DNA of 64,000 nucleotides from Calycina herbarum (GCA_001414485.1 LLEY01000119.1:124001-188000), one strand, 5' to 3'; shown: positions 1 to 11,765, counted from the first letter of the stretch. Numbers and translations are program-made. The notes: generated by a model from the sequence alone, not told the origin.

Positions 1-1743
1 GTTTCAACGAACAGGGGCTCGCATTGCTCTGTGGGTAGTATGAGTGCGACCTGTAATTCATTAGCCAAATACTGCTTTTAATTTTTGCATCGATACTCAC
101 GCTACGTCGATATGTCTGTTGTAGGAAACTCGCATCAACTATCTCGTCATCACAAGTCGAGGAGGAGAACATATTCTTGGCCCCAATGATATGGCTGGCA
201 ATCAAAGTTATTGCAGAACGGGAAAGAACTTCAACCCCACCCAAGCCAGTGACATGAGTAATCTCATAGGTTTCGTAGTGAAGTTTCGACATACTATGGC
301 GGCCGTCCGAGTCAATTTCGCAGGTGGTGTCGCAGTCCCCTCTTGAGGCTTTCTCGACATTTCCAAGGAAAAGGCAGAATCCCGCGGGCCGAACAACATC
401 TAGTAGCTGAGCAACAACAATGCTGTCCCGCTGTATCAGCTTTGAGTAGCTGAGATCTGTGTCCGAATATTTGTTTTGGAGGAGATATGCCAATCGTTTA
501 CGACCCATTTTCACTTGGTTCATCTTCCAGGACTTCAACACCAGTGGAAGCTCAGATCCGCCTCGAATGAGCCTGGCGGCAGAGTCGATTATACATGGGT
601 GGCTGTGGATGAGTCGGTACCGTAATAAGAGTCGAGGGCCAAATGTTACGGCCGGGTAGGTGACTGCTACATCATGGAACTATCGGTATAGCATGTTAGC
701 TTGTGCACACATCAATGTGCGAGATGATTAGAAGAATCAAATTCATTATCCGAAAAGGGTTGAAACAATCGGAAATAAGGTTTCAAGATTGTCCCATTCG
801 CTTCGGATAATAGCTGTAATTGACCCAAAAGCTTTGAAACAATAAAACTGTAACGTACCCAGGCCAAGAAAAATGAATCGAATCGGGAAACTGCGGCGGT
901 GGAAACATTCATTCTCGTATTGCCATATTGCAATTTGACTTTATTCTCATCAGGTGGCGTTGACAAAATAACATCAAGGTAACCAAAGGTTCCTGGAGAA
1001 TTTCCGGCACTTCTCCGTTAGTCAAAATCTGACAAATGGCTCCAAGAACTTACGTTTGCTGCTTTGCTTCGTCGCTGCCTTCCTCAAAGAGAACTAGACA
1101 TGGTTCCACCGCAACTATTCCCTTTGTATTGATATTGATTCCCATTTTGAGGGCCAAACTTTCGAAAACTCCTCCAACTGTTTTGTCCCAACCGGGATTT
1201 TTTATCTCGATGAGAGCCCCGGGGACCTCCCGAATTTTCGATGAACCGTCCTGGTTTTGCTCACTTGCCGCTCTAATGAGATTGGCCTCCCGAGGTGAAA
1301 TAGGAAGCGTGACGTCCCCAAAGCCTTTAAGGAAGATTTCCTGGGTTAGGTGAGTTCTCGATAATTTGGTGGAAAGCCCACTTTCCGGTACTCTCTAAAC
1401 TATCCAGAATATTGCTAAGTTTTGCCTGGATCTCTGTGGCTGGTATCAACTCATCTTCGACGGTTTCAACTTTGGATTCGCTGTTTTCTGTCTTGGGTTC
1501 TGTGGAGTCGACATTAGATCGATGTCCAACAACTGCATTCCCGGATTCTCTTTCTTTCTTGAGGTTGCACACACGTTGGCTCAACAAGGACTGATAGTCC
1601 TGTTGTTCCGTTCCGGCTTCTAATTCGGTCTGGAGAGTTGTCTTCAAGACCCACTGGAGATCGGCCGCCTCTTGGCTGGGTTCGGGATCCGAAGAGCTGT
1701 CATCTAATTCCCAGTATTGGAGTGCCTTCTTGGGGGCATCCAT
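1..1743 (-). pseudogene. 2OG-Fe(II) oxygenase-like protein, copy 1 (5' part, frameshifted, runs off window)
   Basis: The gene starts at 1743 with an acidic N-terminus containing DDSSSD. It then matches, in order, blocks I recall from large fungal 2OG-Fe(II)-oxygenase-like proteins: NPG..FLKGFGDVTLPIS (about 1310-1360), NPGWDKTVGGVFESLALKMG, the strand GTFGYLDVIL (about 960-1000), LLLRYRLIHS (about 600-640) and a Cys-containing C-terminal block GFCLFLGNVE with DGRHSMSKLHYETYEI (about 270-400). The rest lies left of the window. Comparison with copy 2 shows one extra A after NPG near 1347, which breaks the frame. The HxD iron-binding motif expected between EEGSDEAK and GTFG is not visible, so even an intact protein would probably lack oxygenase activity. 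Introns near 712-860 and 1010-1052 are inferred. The family assignment is from memory of motif order, not a search. Confidence 0.55.
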
Positions 1744-2169
1744 ATTGCCTATCTAAGAGGTTAGTATTGATACATGGAAGGTAGACTGTCCCATGGCTTA
1801 CCAGGTTGCATGGAAGTGTACCTTGCGAGCAAGTCTAGAATTGTTGTGTGTGGTAAAGGTGAGAGAAGGTTGTTGTTGACGCGACGATGTGATTTGGGCG
1901 ATTGGAGAGATCGAGAGAGAAGCGAATTCGGACCGGTTTCAATCCCGAATCCGATATTAAGAACAGTCTCGTAAAAGGGCCTTGAAACTCTTTTTCTCGG
2001 GGTGAGAGAGTGCTTGCTCATTCATGCCTTGATCTTCTTTCGGGTTTCACCTACTCAGTTTGATTCCCTAAGAATCTTTGGAGTAAATAATGATACACTT
2101 ACATAGATTTTATCCCCAGATCTAAGAAGAAAATCTGCAGCATCATAAATTTTCCTCGTAAATTGTTAC
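1744..2169. other. Intergenic region between two tandem paralogues
   Basis: Spacer between the start of copy 1 and the inferred end of copy 2. It should hold the promoter of copy 1. I see no RNA gene or convincing additional coding exon. Confidence 0.5.
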
Positions 2170-4545
2170 TTAGAGGACGCATCCCAAAATGTTTCCATCC
2201 TCGGTACTCACAAGTGCTGACCAGTGGCCATCGGTAAAAACCTCTGGATACAAAGAAAATTGGCCTCCAAATGACATTTCATGTTGTTTTCGTCCATCTA
2301 GTCGTACCCTCTTTTCGGATGTTTCTTCGGGTAATTTCGTACTGGTGGAAGTGCCATCGTTAGGTCCGGAAATCTCGGAATGGTTCCTTTTCAGGGCCAG
2401 TGGTGGGGATTTCGAGAGTTGGATATTGGAACTTGCCTCACCAAGAGGGATACATGGAGATTCTGCCATGGGAAGAGAAGGGGTTGGGCTCCGGTAAACT
2501 GCCAAATCTACGATATTATCTGAATGTGCAGAAACTGCAACAAGTTGGTCGGATTTCGGCATGAAAGGCAGCCACAGTTTCAAAACGGACGGCATGACCG
2601 GATGTGAGGGTGCTTGACGAAATTTCCTGACCAGCGGAGTTTATAGCTGAAGCAGCTGGATATTCTGAATCTGGACGCTCTGCCTCGGAAACTGGGGGTT
2701 GAATATGCATTGGCCGTCCAGAGAGCAATTGGCGCAGTGGGACTATGTCTAGACCTGTGATAGTGTTGAAATGAGGACCGAGAAGATACTTGAGATCTTC
2801 AGCAGGCAAGCCGCAGTAGATGGCTGAAAGTATCTTTATGAGGATTCTATTCCACTCTTGTATTTCATGTGTGGCTTTGTAAATAGCGTAGGTAAGTGCT
2901 GTTCTACTCTTACCGCCTTTTATTGTGAAAACGTCATATGACTCGGTTGCCAAGCTGAAAAGTCGACTCTAGATGTGGTCCCTTCTTTCCGCTGCCATTT
3001 TAAATCTGGCAACGCTGTTGGTGGTGGAGGACGTTAGGAAACTGTTTAGCACATACCTAACAATCCTCACAGCCGCATCCGCGTTTGGAATGACTACAAT
3101 CCAATGGTATCGACGGCGGTGGATAGCATTTTCGAGAATAAGGCTCCGAAAAAAAGAAAGATTTCATGAGTAGCAGACGGAGACTTACCAATTTACATTT
3201 TTCAAGGCAAAACTGAAGCCGGTGTCTCTACTTGCTCCTTGAAGATGAACCACCACAGCCCTTGCATGGCCCTTGAGTTGAGAATATGACAGGACTTTGT
3301 TTTCATGACGCTCGGCAAGAAGATATCTCATCCAGTCGTATGCCACTGCGATATTTTGTCTTCGCCAAGATCTGAATACTGTTCAAAGTTGTGATATACT
3401 CATGGAAAACTCCGCAGCAAAGTCTGGTTCGTATTGATATATATGCACAAGTTTATATCTGAACACTAACCGATGCCCCGAAATTATGTGGCCGCCCTGA
3501 ACAGATACATCGAGGAACTGTTGGAATTTGTCAGTCGAAATGGTTACAGATTGAGGACACTCAACGACCAGTATGATAGGCCGAAACAGGTACCTGATTT
3601 CTCGCATGAGGATAGAAAGAGAACCTACCTGGGCCAGAAGCGAGCACTCATATTCTGAAGTTGCAGCTGTCGAGAACCTAGTCTCGCTATTACCAGCCTC
3701 AAGGATTATCTCACCACTCTCATATACAGTTAGCAAAAGAACGTCCAAATATCCGAAAGTGGATCGGTGAGCTTAAATGAAGATTATCAAACTGGGTATC
3801 AAGATTTTGCCAACATTGATCGATTTCTTCCTTTCTCTCGCCAACAATATCGGGTTCATTGCGCTTCATTTGAGGTGAATATAAACTCACCACTTCGCCA
3901 TTTCCATCGTACAACCCGCTTCATACAATATGAGATCGGGTCATACGGCTGACAGCCCCTTTGCCGATATATCAACGCCTAAGCCTGGAGCGATTGTGTG
4001 AACTAGAAAATGATATATTATGTACCAGGCTGGATTTCTATATTTTGGGAGTCAATCTTTCACACACTCTTAGCGTTTAGGTTCCTCATTCTCGCGTTAT
4101 GGATAAGAGTGACTGCTTGCTCTCCGTATCATGCGGTTGGAGATGGGAAAAGTTATCATTCCAAAGTCCTTTATGGAAAGTCCGGGATTTGGCGCAAAGG
4201 GATAAGGTCCGCAGCATGCAAATAAGCTGGTTCTTTTTGCGTTGTCAAGAATCTCACACAGAGTTATAATGTCTTGTGCGGGAATGCGTTCTTCTCCGTC
4301 CAGGGCGATTTCTGGGAGTTCTCCGCCATCCTGTCTTCATCCGGGTCTGGTATCGTCTTGTTTTCTTCCTGGGGGTTGCGAGATTCTTCCCCGTGATCGG
4401 TCATTCGGTTGCTCCTGACATCCAACGTTCGACTAACGAATAGCTTACTTGCTTGAATATTTGGAATAGCTTCGTTGGCTCCCTCGAAATCGGAAGAGCT
4501 ATCGTCAATCACCCATACCTGAGGGGCTTTAGAAAGTGCGACGCG
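2170..4545 (-). pseudogene. 2OG-Fe(II) oxygenase-like protein, copy 2 (decayed tandem paralogue)
   Basis: Successive minus-strand reading frames match copy 1 in the same order. They are VWVIDDSSSDFE (about 4490-4525), NPGLSIKDFGMITFPIS (about 4140-4190), STFGYLDVLLL with RFSTAATS (about 3650-3750), HRLVFRYKLVHI (about 3440-3480), and YLLAERHENKVLSYSQL (about 3280-3340), which pairs with YLLQNKYSDTDLSYSKL of copy 1. A central segment (2516-2953) and a C-terminal segment (2170-2595) with KRVRLDGRKQ follow in different frames. No ATG precedes the DDSSSD block: the frame runs into a TGA upstream. Several breaks cannot be bridged by obvious introns. I read this as a tandem duplicate that has lost its start and frame. 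A many-exon functional gene is a less likely alternative. Confidence 0.55.
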
Positions 4546-4626
4546 TCAACGCGATGACTCAAATCATGGCGCATCAGCACGTGAGCTGTCCAGGAGGTGC
4601 CGACACCCGGTCTGATGGATTTGTGA

Positions 4627-4829
4627 GGACAATAAAAGCGGCAGTAAATAAATATTTGGAGAAATCAAGCCATCAACCCAGATAGTCTGGGACAATTGAA
4701 GTGGAATTTCAATGATTTAGGATAATTTACTTGAATTGCCCAAGAGAACTGGAACAACGAGAGGTGGGCAGGTACGAATTTGTAGTAGGTAGGTATGGAT
4801 CTAAAGTAATTACTGCGTCTTTTAATATC
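4627..4829. mobile_element. MITE-like element, copy M1
   Basis: The left end reads GGACAATAAAAGCGGCAGTA and the right end is its approximate reverse complement (TTACTGCGTCTTTTAATATC). The roughly 200-bp interior is AT-rich and non-coding, with GACAATTGAA and ACTTGAATTGCCC stretches shared by other copies in the window. Confidence 0.7.
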
Positions 4830-5369
4830 AGATGCGGAGGTAGCTCTGTACACTGGCCGAAATATTTTTTGGCAAGTTGAAAACGCCGGGAAAGAAATTG
4901 CCCAAGTATCGTTATTTACTACGAAATGGGACTCACATTATTTGGAGACACGACTGGCATTCATTTATTCTGGGAGCCACACGGCTTCAGCAATTTAAAT
5001 GAAATTTTACCTTATTTTCTTTTGTTTTTAAAGTAACCAAATGGGAATTTGCAATCGAACTAGCTAGGTGATTTGAGAGTAGATGTGAGCCAATAAATAG
5101 GTGACCTCACTCGGGCTCTAAAGACGCATGCCTTGCATTTTGGCTTTTAGTAGTAGTACAATTAGGATTAGAGAAGGGACTTGTTTAGTTGATTCTAGAA
5201 TGCACATACGCGAAATCGAATTGCTACTCATCTCGCGATATATTTCTCACAAAAAGGGGTTTCAGAAGATAAGTCAGATAACAAATACTACTCCAAAACC
5301 AGTAAGATAACCTACCCCCGAACTCATGAAACGTATCATGCATCTGAAACGTCACCCCTCCCAACGTCA

Positions 5370-5773
5370 TCATAGCCTGCCAACAAAGATTCTCATTCGC
5401 CAAAATTTCCACCTTCCTATTCCATCCCCCCAATAAAACCACCTCACCACAGCTCCATCTCCAAAAGCAGAAATCTTTGTTGCATGTCGAACGATCCATT
5501 CATCTAATCTCAATTTATTAAGCTTTCTCTTCCTTCCTAAGTAGGACGATAACTTCATGCTACTGCGTCAGCAACTTGGCGATGTGAGGGGCTGTGAGGG
5601 GATGACTACCTTCCCGATCTGGAGTCCACCTCGAATTCCAACGTTACATTTGTATCAAGGGTTGTAGGTGTAGGAAGACGCTTATTATTTGTAACCAAAC
5701 TTACTTCCGTGGCAGACATTTTTCTGATCTTGACAAATTGCCCATTTTCAGTTGTGGAAGATGTAAAGTCCAT
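5370..5773 (-). CDS. Unrecognised possible two-exon gene or gene fragment
   Basis: An open frame from ATG at 5773 (MDFTSSTTENGQFVKIRKMS...) reaches a possible donor GTAGTC near 5612. A short intron with a CTGAC branch site and CAG acceptor would join it to a frame containing LDEWIVRHATKISAFGDG, ending at 5370. An overlapping frame (5224-5499) also looks protein-like and ends at a donor-like GTAGGT. I do not recognise the product. Two competing frames in the second exon suggest decay. It lies next to the decayed 2OG-like copies, but I could not align it to them. Confidence 0.25.
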
Positions 5774-5950
5774 TTTTGGCGGCGGCGGGTGGAGTAGTAC
5801 ATACCTTTTGCACCCTCGAAATCGAATTGAGATAAGGAGCAATCTTTTAAACTTAATTTTGCTACGTATTTCAGCGACCCTCATAACTTGCACGTTCAGC
5901 ACCCGGGTGACACATTCTAAGCGAGACAAATTTTTCACCCTTCTCCTGGT

Positions 5951-6175
5951 GGACAATGAAAGCTGCAGCAAGTAAGGATCACTTTGCTCTAATCCAAGAG
6001 CATAAACTAGTCTAGAAAATTGGGACAATTGAAGTTCATTCTTCCACATTTCTAGATCAACAGTTTAAATTGTTCCAAATGTTTAGAATAATTTACTTGA
6101 ATTACCCTAGGAAGGTGGAGCAACGTGCACGGCAGGCAGGTACAGACCTACAACTTACTGTCACTTTCCTCGAGC
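5951..6175. mobile_element. MITE-like element, copy M2 (diverged)
   Basis: The left end GGACAATGAAAGCTGCAG and a degraded right end (ACTTACTGTCACTTTCC) flank an interior with TTGGGACAATTGAAG, AATAATTTACTTGAATTACCC and GGCAGGCAGGTA, all shared with copy M1. Confidence 0.55.
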
Positions 6176-6376
6176 CCTTGACTGCACAACCTAGAATCTA
6201 TTGATATATTCTCGTTTCTGCCTCGAAAAGGTTGGGTCAAATACAAAATCATACTATCAAATTCAAAACCCAGTCTATCCTTATACCAAACTCATTACTC
6301 CAACATTAAACATCTAATTATTGCTAATTCAATACACAAACATCCTTTACCATCACGCAAAGACCCGTAAGTCAAC

Positions 6377-9300
6377 TCACACAAACAGAAGTGCAGGTAA
6401 GAAACCAGCAGCACCCATCAACCAAGAACTCACCCTTTGAGTGACAGCGGTAGCTTTCTTATTTGTTGTCGCCGCAGGAGGAGCAGCCAAACTCGAACTT
6501 GAACTCGTGATACTTGCAGCTGATGAGCCTGATGTTGTAGTTGCGCTAGAAGACGTTTTGCCACTCGTACCCGTGGTGCTCGCCGAATTGCTTATTGGGA
6601 CCGTCGTAGCACTGTCTATAATGACCATCGTGGTACCGTCAATGACAGTGGTTCTTCCAGAGATTGAGAGATTTGGATTCACCGGTACTGTAGTTGGCGA
6701 ATTGAAGATGAGCCGTGTTGTGCCGTCCACGACGGTCAAAGAACCTGGAAGACCAGTTGGTTTTGAACCAGGGACTGGAACCGTGGCTCCGTTCGGCAAG
6801 AGCAGAAACGGAATTCCATTGATCGTGCTAGTGATAGCACCAGAAATTCCGGTCGGTACTAGTGAGAGTGGGATTGAAGTGCCAGATGGCAATATTAAGT
6901 AAGGCGTGCCATTTATCAAAGTAGTTTTGGCCCCGGGAATGTTCTGATTTCCAGAAGAAGGCAAAGGGATCGTCGTTGGACCTGGGATTACAAGGTAGGG
7001 AGTTCTGGAACAAATTAGCATATATCATTCTCGTTGAATCGGGAGCTGAGGCAAGGATAAAACTTGCTCCGGCCAGTAAAAAAAGGATTTATCAACAATA
7101 AGAAGCTTGGCTTGGTTCCTGCCCTCGATCTTATTGTGCCAGATTCGGGTAATCATAAACATTAAGCGAGAAGATTTGGGAGAATTCAGAAAAGTAGTTT
7201 CTGAATCTTCTAAACCTTCTCGGATAATGATTTTAATTGTCTCTGGCTATTTCGGACATTTTCAACACACTGGATGCGTCTTAACAAAGGGAAAAATGGC
7301 AAACATACCCATTAATCAACGTGGTTGTTGCTCCCATTACTCCCGTTGGCGCGATTGAGAGGGGAATTGAAGTTGAAGAAGGGAAAATTAGGAAGGGAGT
7401 CCCGTTCAGCAAAGTAGTGCTTGCGCCAGGGTAATTATTTGGCGAGTTTATGAGGGGCACAGTAGTTGGGCTAGGTACAACCACTGCATCAAATTAGCAT
7501 TTGTTTTTCTCATTGATTCGCGAGCTGAGAGCAATGAGTAAGGATGAAATTTGCTATCAGCCACTAGGAGTAGGAGTTCAAAAAAGGTAACAAAGGAAAA
7601 TGTTGCTTACAGTAAGGTATTCCCCCTATCGTGGTGGTTGTCCTTTGAAGACCCGAAGGGGCAATAGAGAGTGGTATGTTTGTAGGGCCAGATATTGCAA
7701 GTACTGGGGTACCATTAATGAGAACTGTACTGCCTACTGCGCCATTTGAAGGGGGAGGAATTGGAATATTCGTTGCCGAGGGCACAGCCAAAAATGGCGT
7801 ATTATTAATTATTGTCAAGCTCCCCGAAACTCCCGGAGGTAAGTTTGCCAGAGGCAGATTTGTTGGTCCCGAAATAGCTAGATTTGGTTTCCCGTCAAGC
7901 AAAATAGTGCTTCCTACGTTTGGGGTTGGATTGGCTTGCGGGATCGGGAGGTTTGTGGCGCTGGGGACGATAATATAGGGAATATTATTAATGACCGTAG
8001 TGGCGCCACTCAGCCCGGATGGGGCATTTGAAACCGCAATATTGGTAGATGCTGGAATAACGACGAACGGTGAGTTGTTAATGAATGAAACACTGGCTCC
8101 CGGAATGACGTTGGGCGCTGGTGAAGCAGCTTGAGGGGGCGCTGCAAAGGATGTGGGAGCAGGGACGACTATATAAGGTGTATTTGCAATGATTGTTGTC
8201 TCGCCACTCAAACCGGGTGGAGCTGCAGCAACGGGGATATTCTAGAGTAAAGACGGTCAGTATCTCGTTTCCGAAATAACCATAGCTTGCAAAGAAGTGG
8301 TTGAAAACAAAAACCTTTCCCTCCAAGCAGCGTAAGAAAAGCATGAAGTTCTGAGGAGGAAATACTGGACGAAAGCTGGGTGTAATAATCGAGATTTCTT
8401 TCACTGAAACTCAACATTTCTTTTGATAGGCAAGATGGTAGGGTTTGAAGGGATTTTCTGCCTCAGTTGTGCGACCCGCGTAAAAAATAGTAAATACTTC
8501 CGGTCGTACCTGCCTAACTGTTTCATTGTTCCAACTTTCTAGGGTAATGTAAAAAAATTAACCCAACTATTTGGGACAATGAACCCCAAAGTATTTAGGG
8601 TAATACTTAGAAAGTTGGCACAATGAGCTATTTACTGCCGCTTTTTTTGTCCACTATGAGGTGACGAGGATAATGAGATTGAAGAAACATTCAACGGGTA
8701 CTAAAATATCAATGTTCGTCGAAACTTCGTTTCTTCAATCTCAATATCTCGCTTAAGCGAAACAATAGTGAATATCGAAGAACTATCCGACAAACATTAA
8801 GATTCAAAGTTCGTCGAAACATCTCTTCTTTGAACTCAATGTTTCGCTCGTTTGCAATAGTGAATTGAGTAGATCCGACGAGCCAACAAATGACATCGTC
8901 GGGACTCCCAATTTCCACACTTCTCCATAACTGAAAGTCACTTGACTTTTGACCGAGAACCCACACGAAAAGCCAATTTCTCTCAGCTAAAGAGAGAAAT
9001 TACTGTAAAATGTAGTTGGGTGTCAAAGCGAAAACAAAACAAAATTGATTTACATACTGTTGGAGACGGAATGACGATGACAGCTGCTGGTCCCGGGTTA
9101 GCTTGTGGGGGGTTTGATGGAGGATTGACTCCAGGCTGAGGCTGGGAGTTTGCAGGTTGACCAGGTTGAGGAGGCTGCCCAGGTTGAGGGGGTTGACCAG
9201 GCTGGGGAGGTTGACCAGGCTGAGGAGGCTGCCCAGGTTGAGGGGGTTGGCCAGGCTGGGGATTATTTGCAGGTTGAGCCACAGGCTGCCCAGGTAGGGA

Positions 9301-11334
9301 GTTTGCAGGTTGACCCGACTGAGGAGGTTGACCAGGCTGGGGGTTATTTACAGGTTGAGCGATAGGAGCCCCAGACTCGGGAGAGGGAACGGGCGAATTT
9401 GGGGGAGGTCCACCAATCATAGAATCTACAAAATCTCGGAGTTAGTATACTTTTTCGAGGAACTTTGAAGAGTAGAAAGAGTGAGTCTCTGGAGCTTTAT
9501 TATTGAAATCATAAGAACGGGAATTTCTCAGCTCTGGAAATAATAGCACAGAAGGCATTTTATTGAGAGACATTGGATACTAACTGATAATTGCACCAAT
9601 TCCAGGATCCACGTGTGGCTGGGAGTTTGAGTTTGTTTCGCCAGAAGGGTGATTCTCGTTTGTTCCAGGCTGGTTTGGATTAGACACAGGCTGCGAATTT
9701 GGGTTGGTTTTCGGTTGAGCATCTGGTTTCGTTTCTTGCTGAAGGTCGGGGTTCGTTCCCTGTTGATACGGTTTAGTGATCGGATCTCCTGGATTGTTTG
9801 GATCTTGATTCGGAGGGTTTGGATTGGGAGTGGGATTGGTGTTCGGTGCCGGAGTTGGTTTCTCAACTTGAACAGGATTTGGATAAATGATAGTAGACTC
9901 CACCAAATCTGTTCCAGCAGGATCTTGGTATGTTGATGTGGGTGCAGTTGTGTTCGCAAAAGCCACCAGCGGTCCAGCAGCTTTGAAGGCTTGTATTCCA
10001 GCGACCGAAGGAAAGAGCTTTTGATGTTCCATATAAGCCATCAAAGTCTGCGGAGGATAGCCATTAACTTCCTTCAATTTATCCGTGCCACCATGAACTG
10101 GTGTTTCCGCTCCTTGCAAGCCGTACTCGGGTGTGTAGACAAAAGGGGTCGGAAGTGTTATGATAGAAGTTGTTCGAATAGGAGCAACGGTAGCGTCAGT
10201 GGCGTCAGAAGCAGGAGGGGGTGCGAAGTAGTTCTGTGCATTGGTGTTGACAACACCCATGACCCTATCCGATGATCCACAGATGAAGTTTCCGCCTGTT
10301 CCACTTTCTCGTACTGCATCAACAATAATAGCTTTCACTGTGGTGTATACATAAAATGCTTGTTTATATGGTCTGTAGAGGGTTAGTCAAAACCTCAAGC
10401 TTATGCTATTTGGGACTGAGGGTAGCTTACATTGTGACGCCAGCAGTTACAATGGGATAAGTGCCGTTGATGGAAGTGACGGCCTGTGAGAGCTGGGAAT
10501 TCGTATTTGAAATTAAGCTAAGGGGATTCGTGCCAATATCTCTACTCCAGGTGAACGTCGCATTGGTTTTATGGGTGCTGTTTTTTGTATATGGCGGAGT
10601 GTAGTTCATATAAATAGTCATTGAAATAAGATTCACATTCCGAATCCCTGTGGAGTAACTCCACACTTGCCAGTACTCTTCAGTAACCACATCTTGAACT
10701 ATAAAGCCACATTGAGGGGTCGTTTGATTCGCAGGGGACGATGTTGTCAAAGATGAGTTTTGAGAGCTTGTCGCTGACGAGATCGTAGAGTTCGCCGTAC
10801 TAGGCTGGCTGCTGACATTCGTGGATGCTGAATTCGTTGAGCCCGTAGAGTTAATACTTGATGAACTCGTTTTTGGTGCTGTGTTGGATTCTGAAGCTGA
10901 TGCTATCGTCGAGTTGGCTTTGCTAGACTGGCTCTGGTTGCCTTCCGTCACTGATGAGGTGGAGGTTGTTTTTGACAAGACCGTAGAGTTGGAGGTATTT
11001 GACTGGCTCTGGACGGCCCCCGATGCCGAACTGGATGCCGGGTTCGACGTTAAATTTTGACTACTGGAACTGGAGGTTCCAGCATCTGAAGCAGAAGTGA
11101 TCGTGGTCTTTGCTATTGAAGATGATTGTGAAATTCTGGTGGTTGAAGCGGTACTGGCCGAATCTGACTTGGTGCCCGAACTACCTTTAGTTATCACAGA
11201 TCCAGACGTACTACTACTTGTGCTGCTTGTAAGACTGCTGTTTGTTGTTGTAATAGCAGTGCTACTCAGACTTATGCTCAAGCTCGATGTCGTGCTGATA
11301 CTACTTGAACTTGTGGTGTTGGAGAAACTCGAAG
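6377..11334 (-). CDS. Repeat-rich GPI-type cell-surface protein (5' end unresolved)
   Basis: I join six exons: 11334-10431, 10372-9585, 9425-9058, 8241-7611, 7483-7309 and 7004-6377. They give about 1,164 codons in phase. Order of parts: a long Ser/Thr-rich stalk; a conserved-looking region with CGFIVQDVVTEEYWQVW; a segment ending in Asn/Pro/Gln-rich sequence; PGQPPQ repeats; then many copies of a roughly 35-residue unit of the type TTLINGTPYLVIPSPTTIPL; a Ser/Ala-rich spacer; and a hydrophobic tail (SSWLMGAAGFLPALLFV) like a GPI-attachment signal. Splice junctions fall inside repeat units and restore them exactly, which supports the model. The first exon begins at an acceptor, so the exon carrying the signal peptide (upstream of 11335) was not identified. 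Likely a wall-bound, O-glycosylated adhesin-like protein, by inference only. Confidence 0.7.
7168..7221. repeat. Strong hairpin inside an intron of the surface-protein gene
   Basis: Arms of about 24 nt, starting GAGAAGATTTGGGAG and ending CTAAACCTTCTC, are separated by roughly five bases and pair with few mismatches. It lies within the intron 7308-7005. Confidence 0.6.
8470..8652. mobile_element. MITE-like element, copy M3, inside an intron
   Basis: The right end TTTACTGCCGCTTTTTTTGTCC matches the family terminus. The left end near 8470 is degraded (GTAAAAAATAGTAAATAC). Internal TTGTTCCAACTTTCTAGGGTAA and TTGGGACAATGAA match other copies. It sits in the intron 9057-8242. Confidence 0.65.
8709..8900. 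repeat. Two diverged tandem units of about 95 bp
   Basis: Units start at 8709 (TCAATGTTCGTCGAAAC) and 8804 (TCAAAGTTCGTCGAAAC). They continue to share TCTTC, CTCAAT, TCGCT, CAATAGTGAAT and ATCCGAC at matching offsets. They lie beside M3 in the same intron. A separate perfect 14-bp inverted repeat, GAGATTGAAGAAAC, links 8675-8688 with 8729-8742. Confidence 0.65.
9140..9365 (-). repeat. PGQPPQ-coding 15-bp minisatellite
   Basis: On the minus strand this exon encodes serial PGQPPQ units with interspersed PANS and PVAQPANN variants. At DNA level it is a run of near-identical 15-bp units, prone to length change. Confidence 0.85.
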
Positions 11335-11765
11335 CTAGCTTTCACGTTAGCCGGAAAAAACCCAGTTGACTTTACAGCCGGAAAAAACTACCTCTTGGTC
11401 CAAGATGTGCTTGTATAATGACGGTAAAGAAAGCCCATGTAAGAAATATCAACCTCGAGAACATTTTGAAATCGTTGTAACGAGCGTGTATTGGCGAAGC
11501 AAACCGCGAAGCAAACGAGGGAGTTCAAGGAAAAAGGGGAGGCAAAATCTTTGGATAAGAGAATCAGACGACTCCGTTGACTTGGATACGGCAGGACATC
11601 TAGGGCTGAATGACCCCTTGGGGGATGGCTGTTCCGGTTGCCAGCAAGAATCACAGAAAACAAAACACCAAACTATTGGTGCCCAGGCATTGGTAGAAAA
11701 GCCACCACTGGCAGTGCTCAGGTTTCTCGCCATGAGGTGTGAAACATCATACAGTCTCTGCTGAT

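Noticed and set aside
6441..6902. Long plus-strand frames inside the surface-protein gene (also 7676-7978, 9150-9365, 10821-11060)
   Set aside because: They are antisense shadows of the repeat-rich minus-strand exons. Their Val/Glu/Leu-rich composition follows from the opposite strand.
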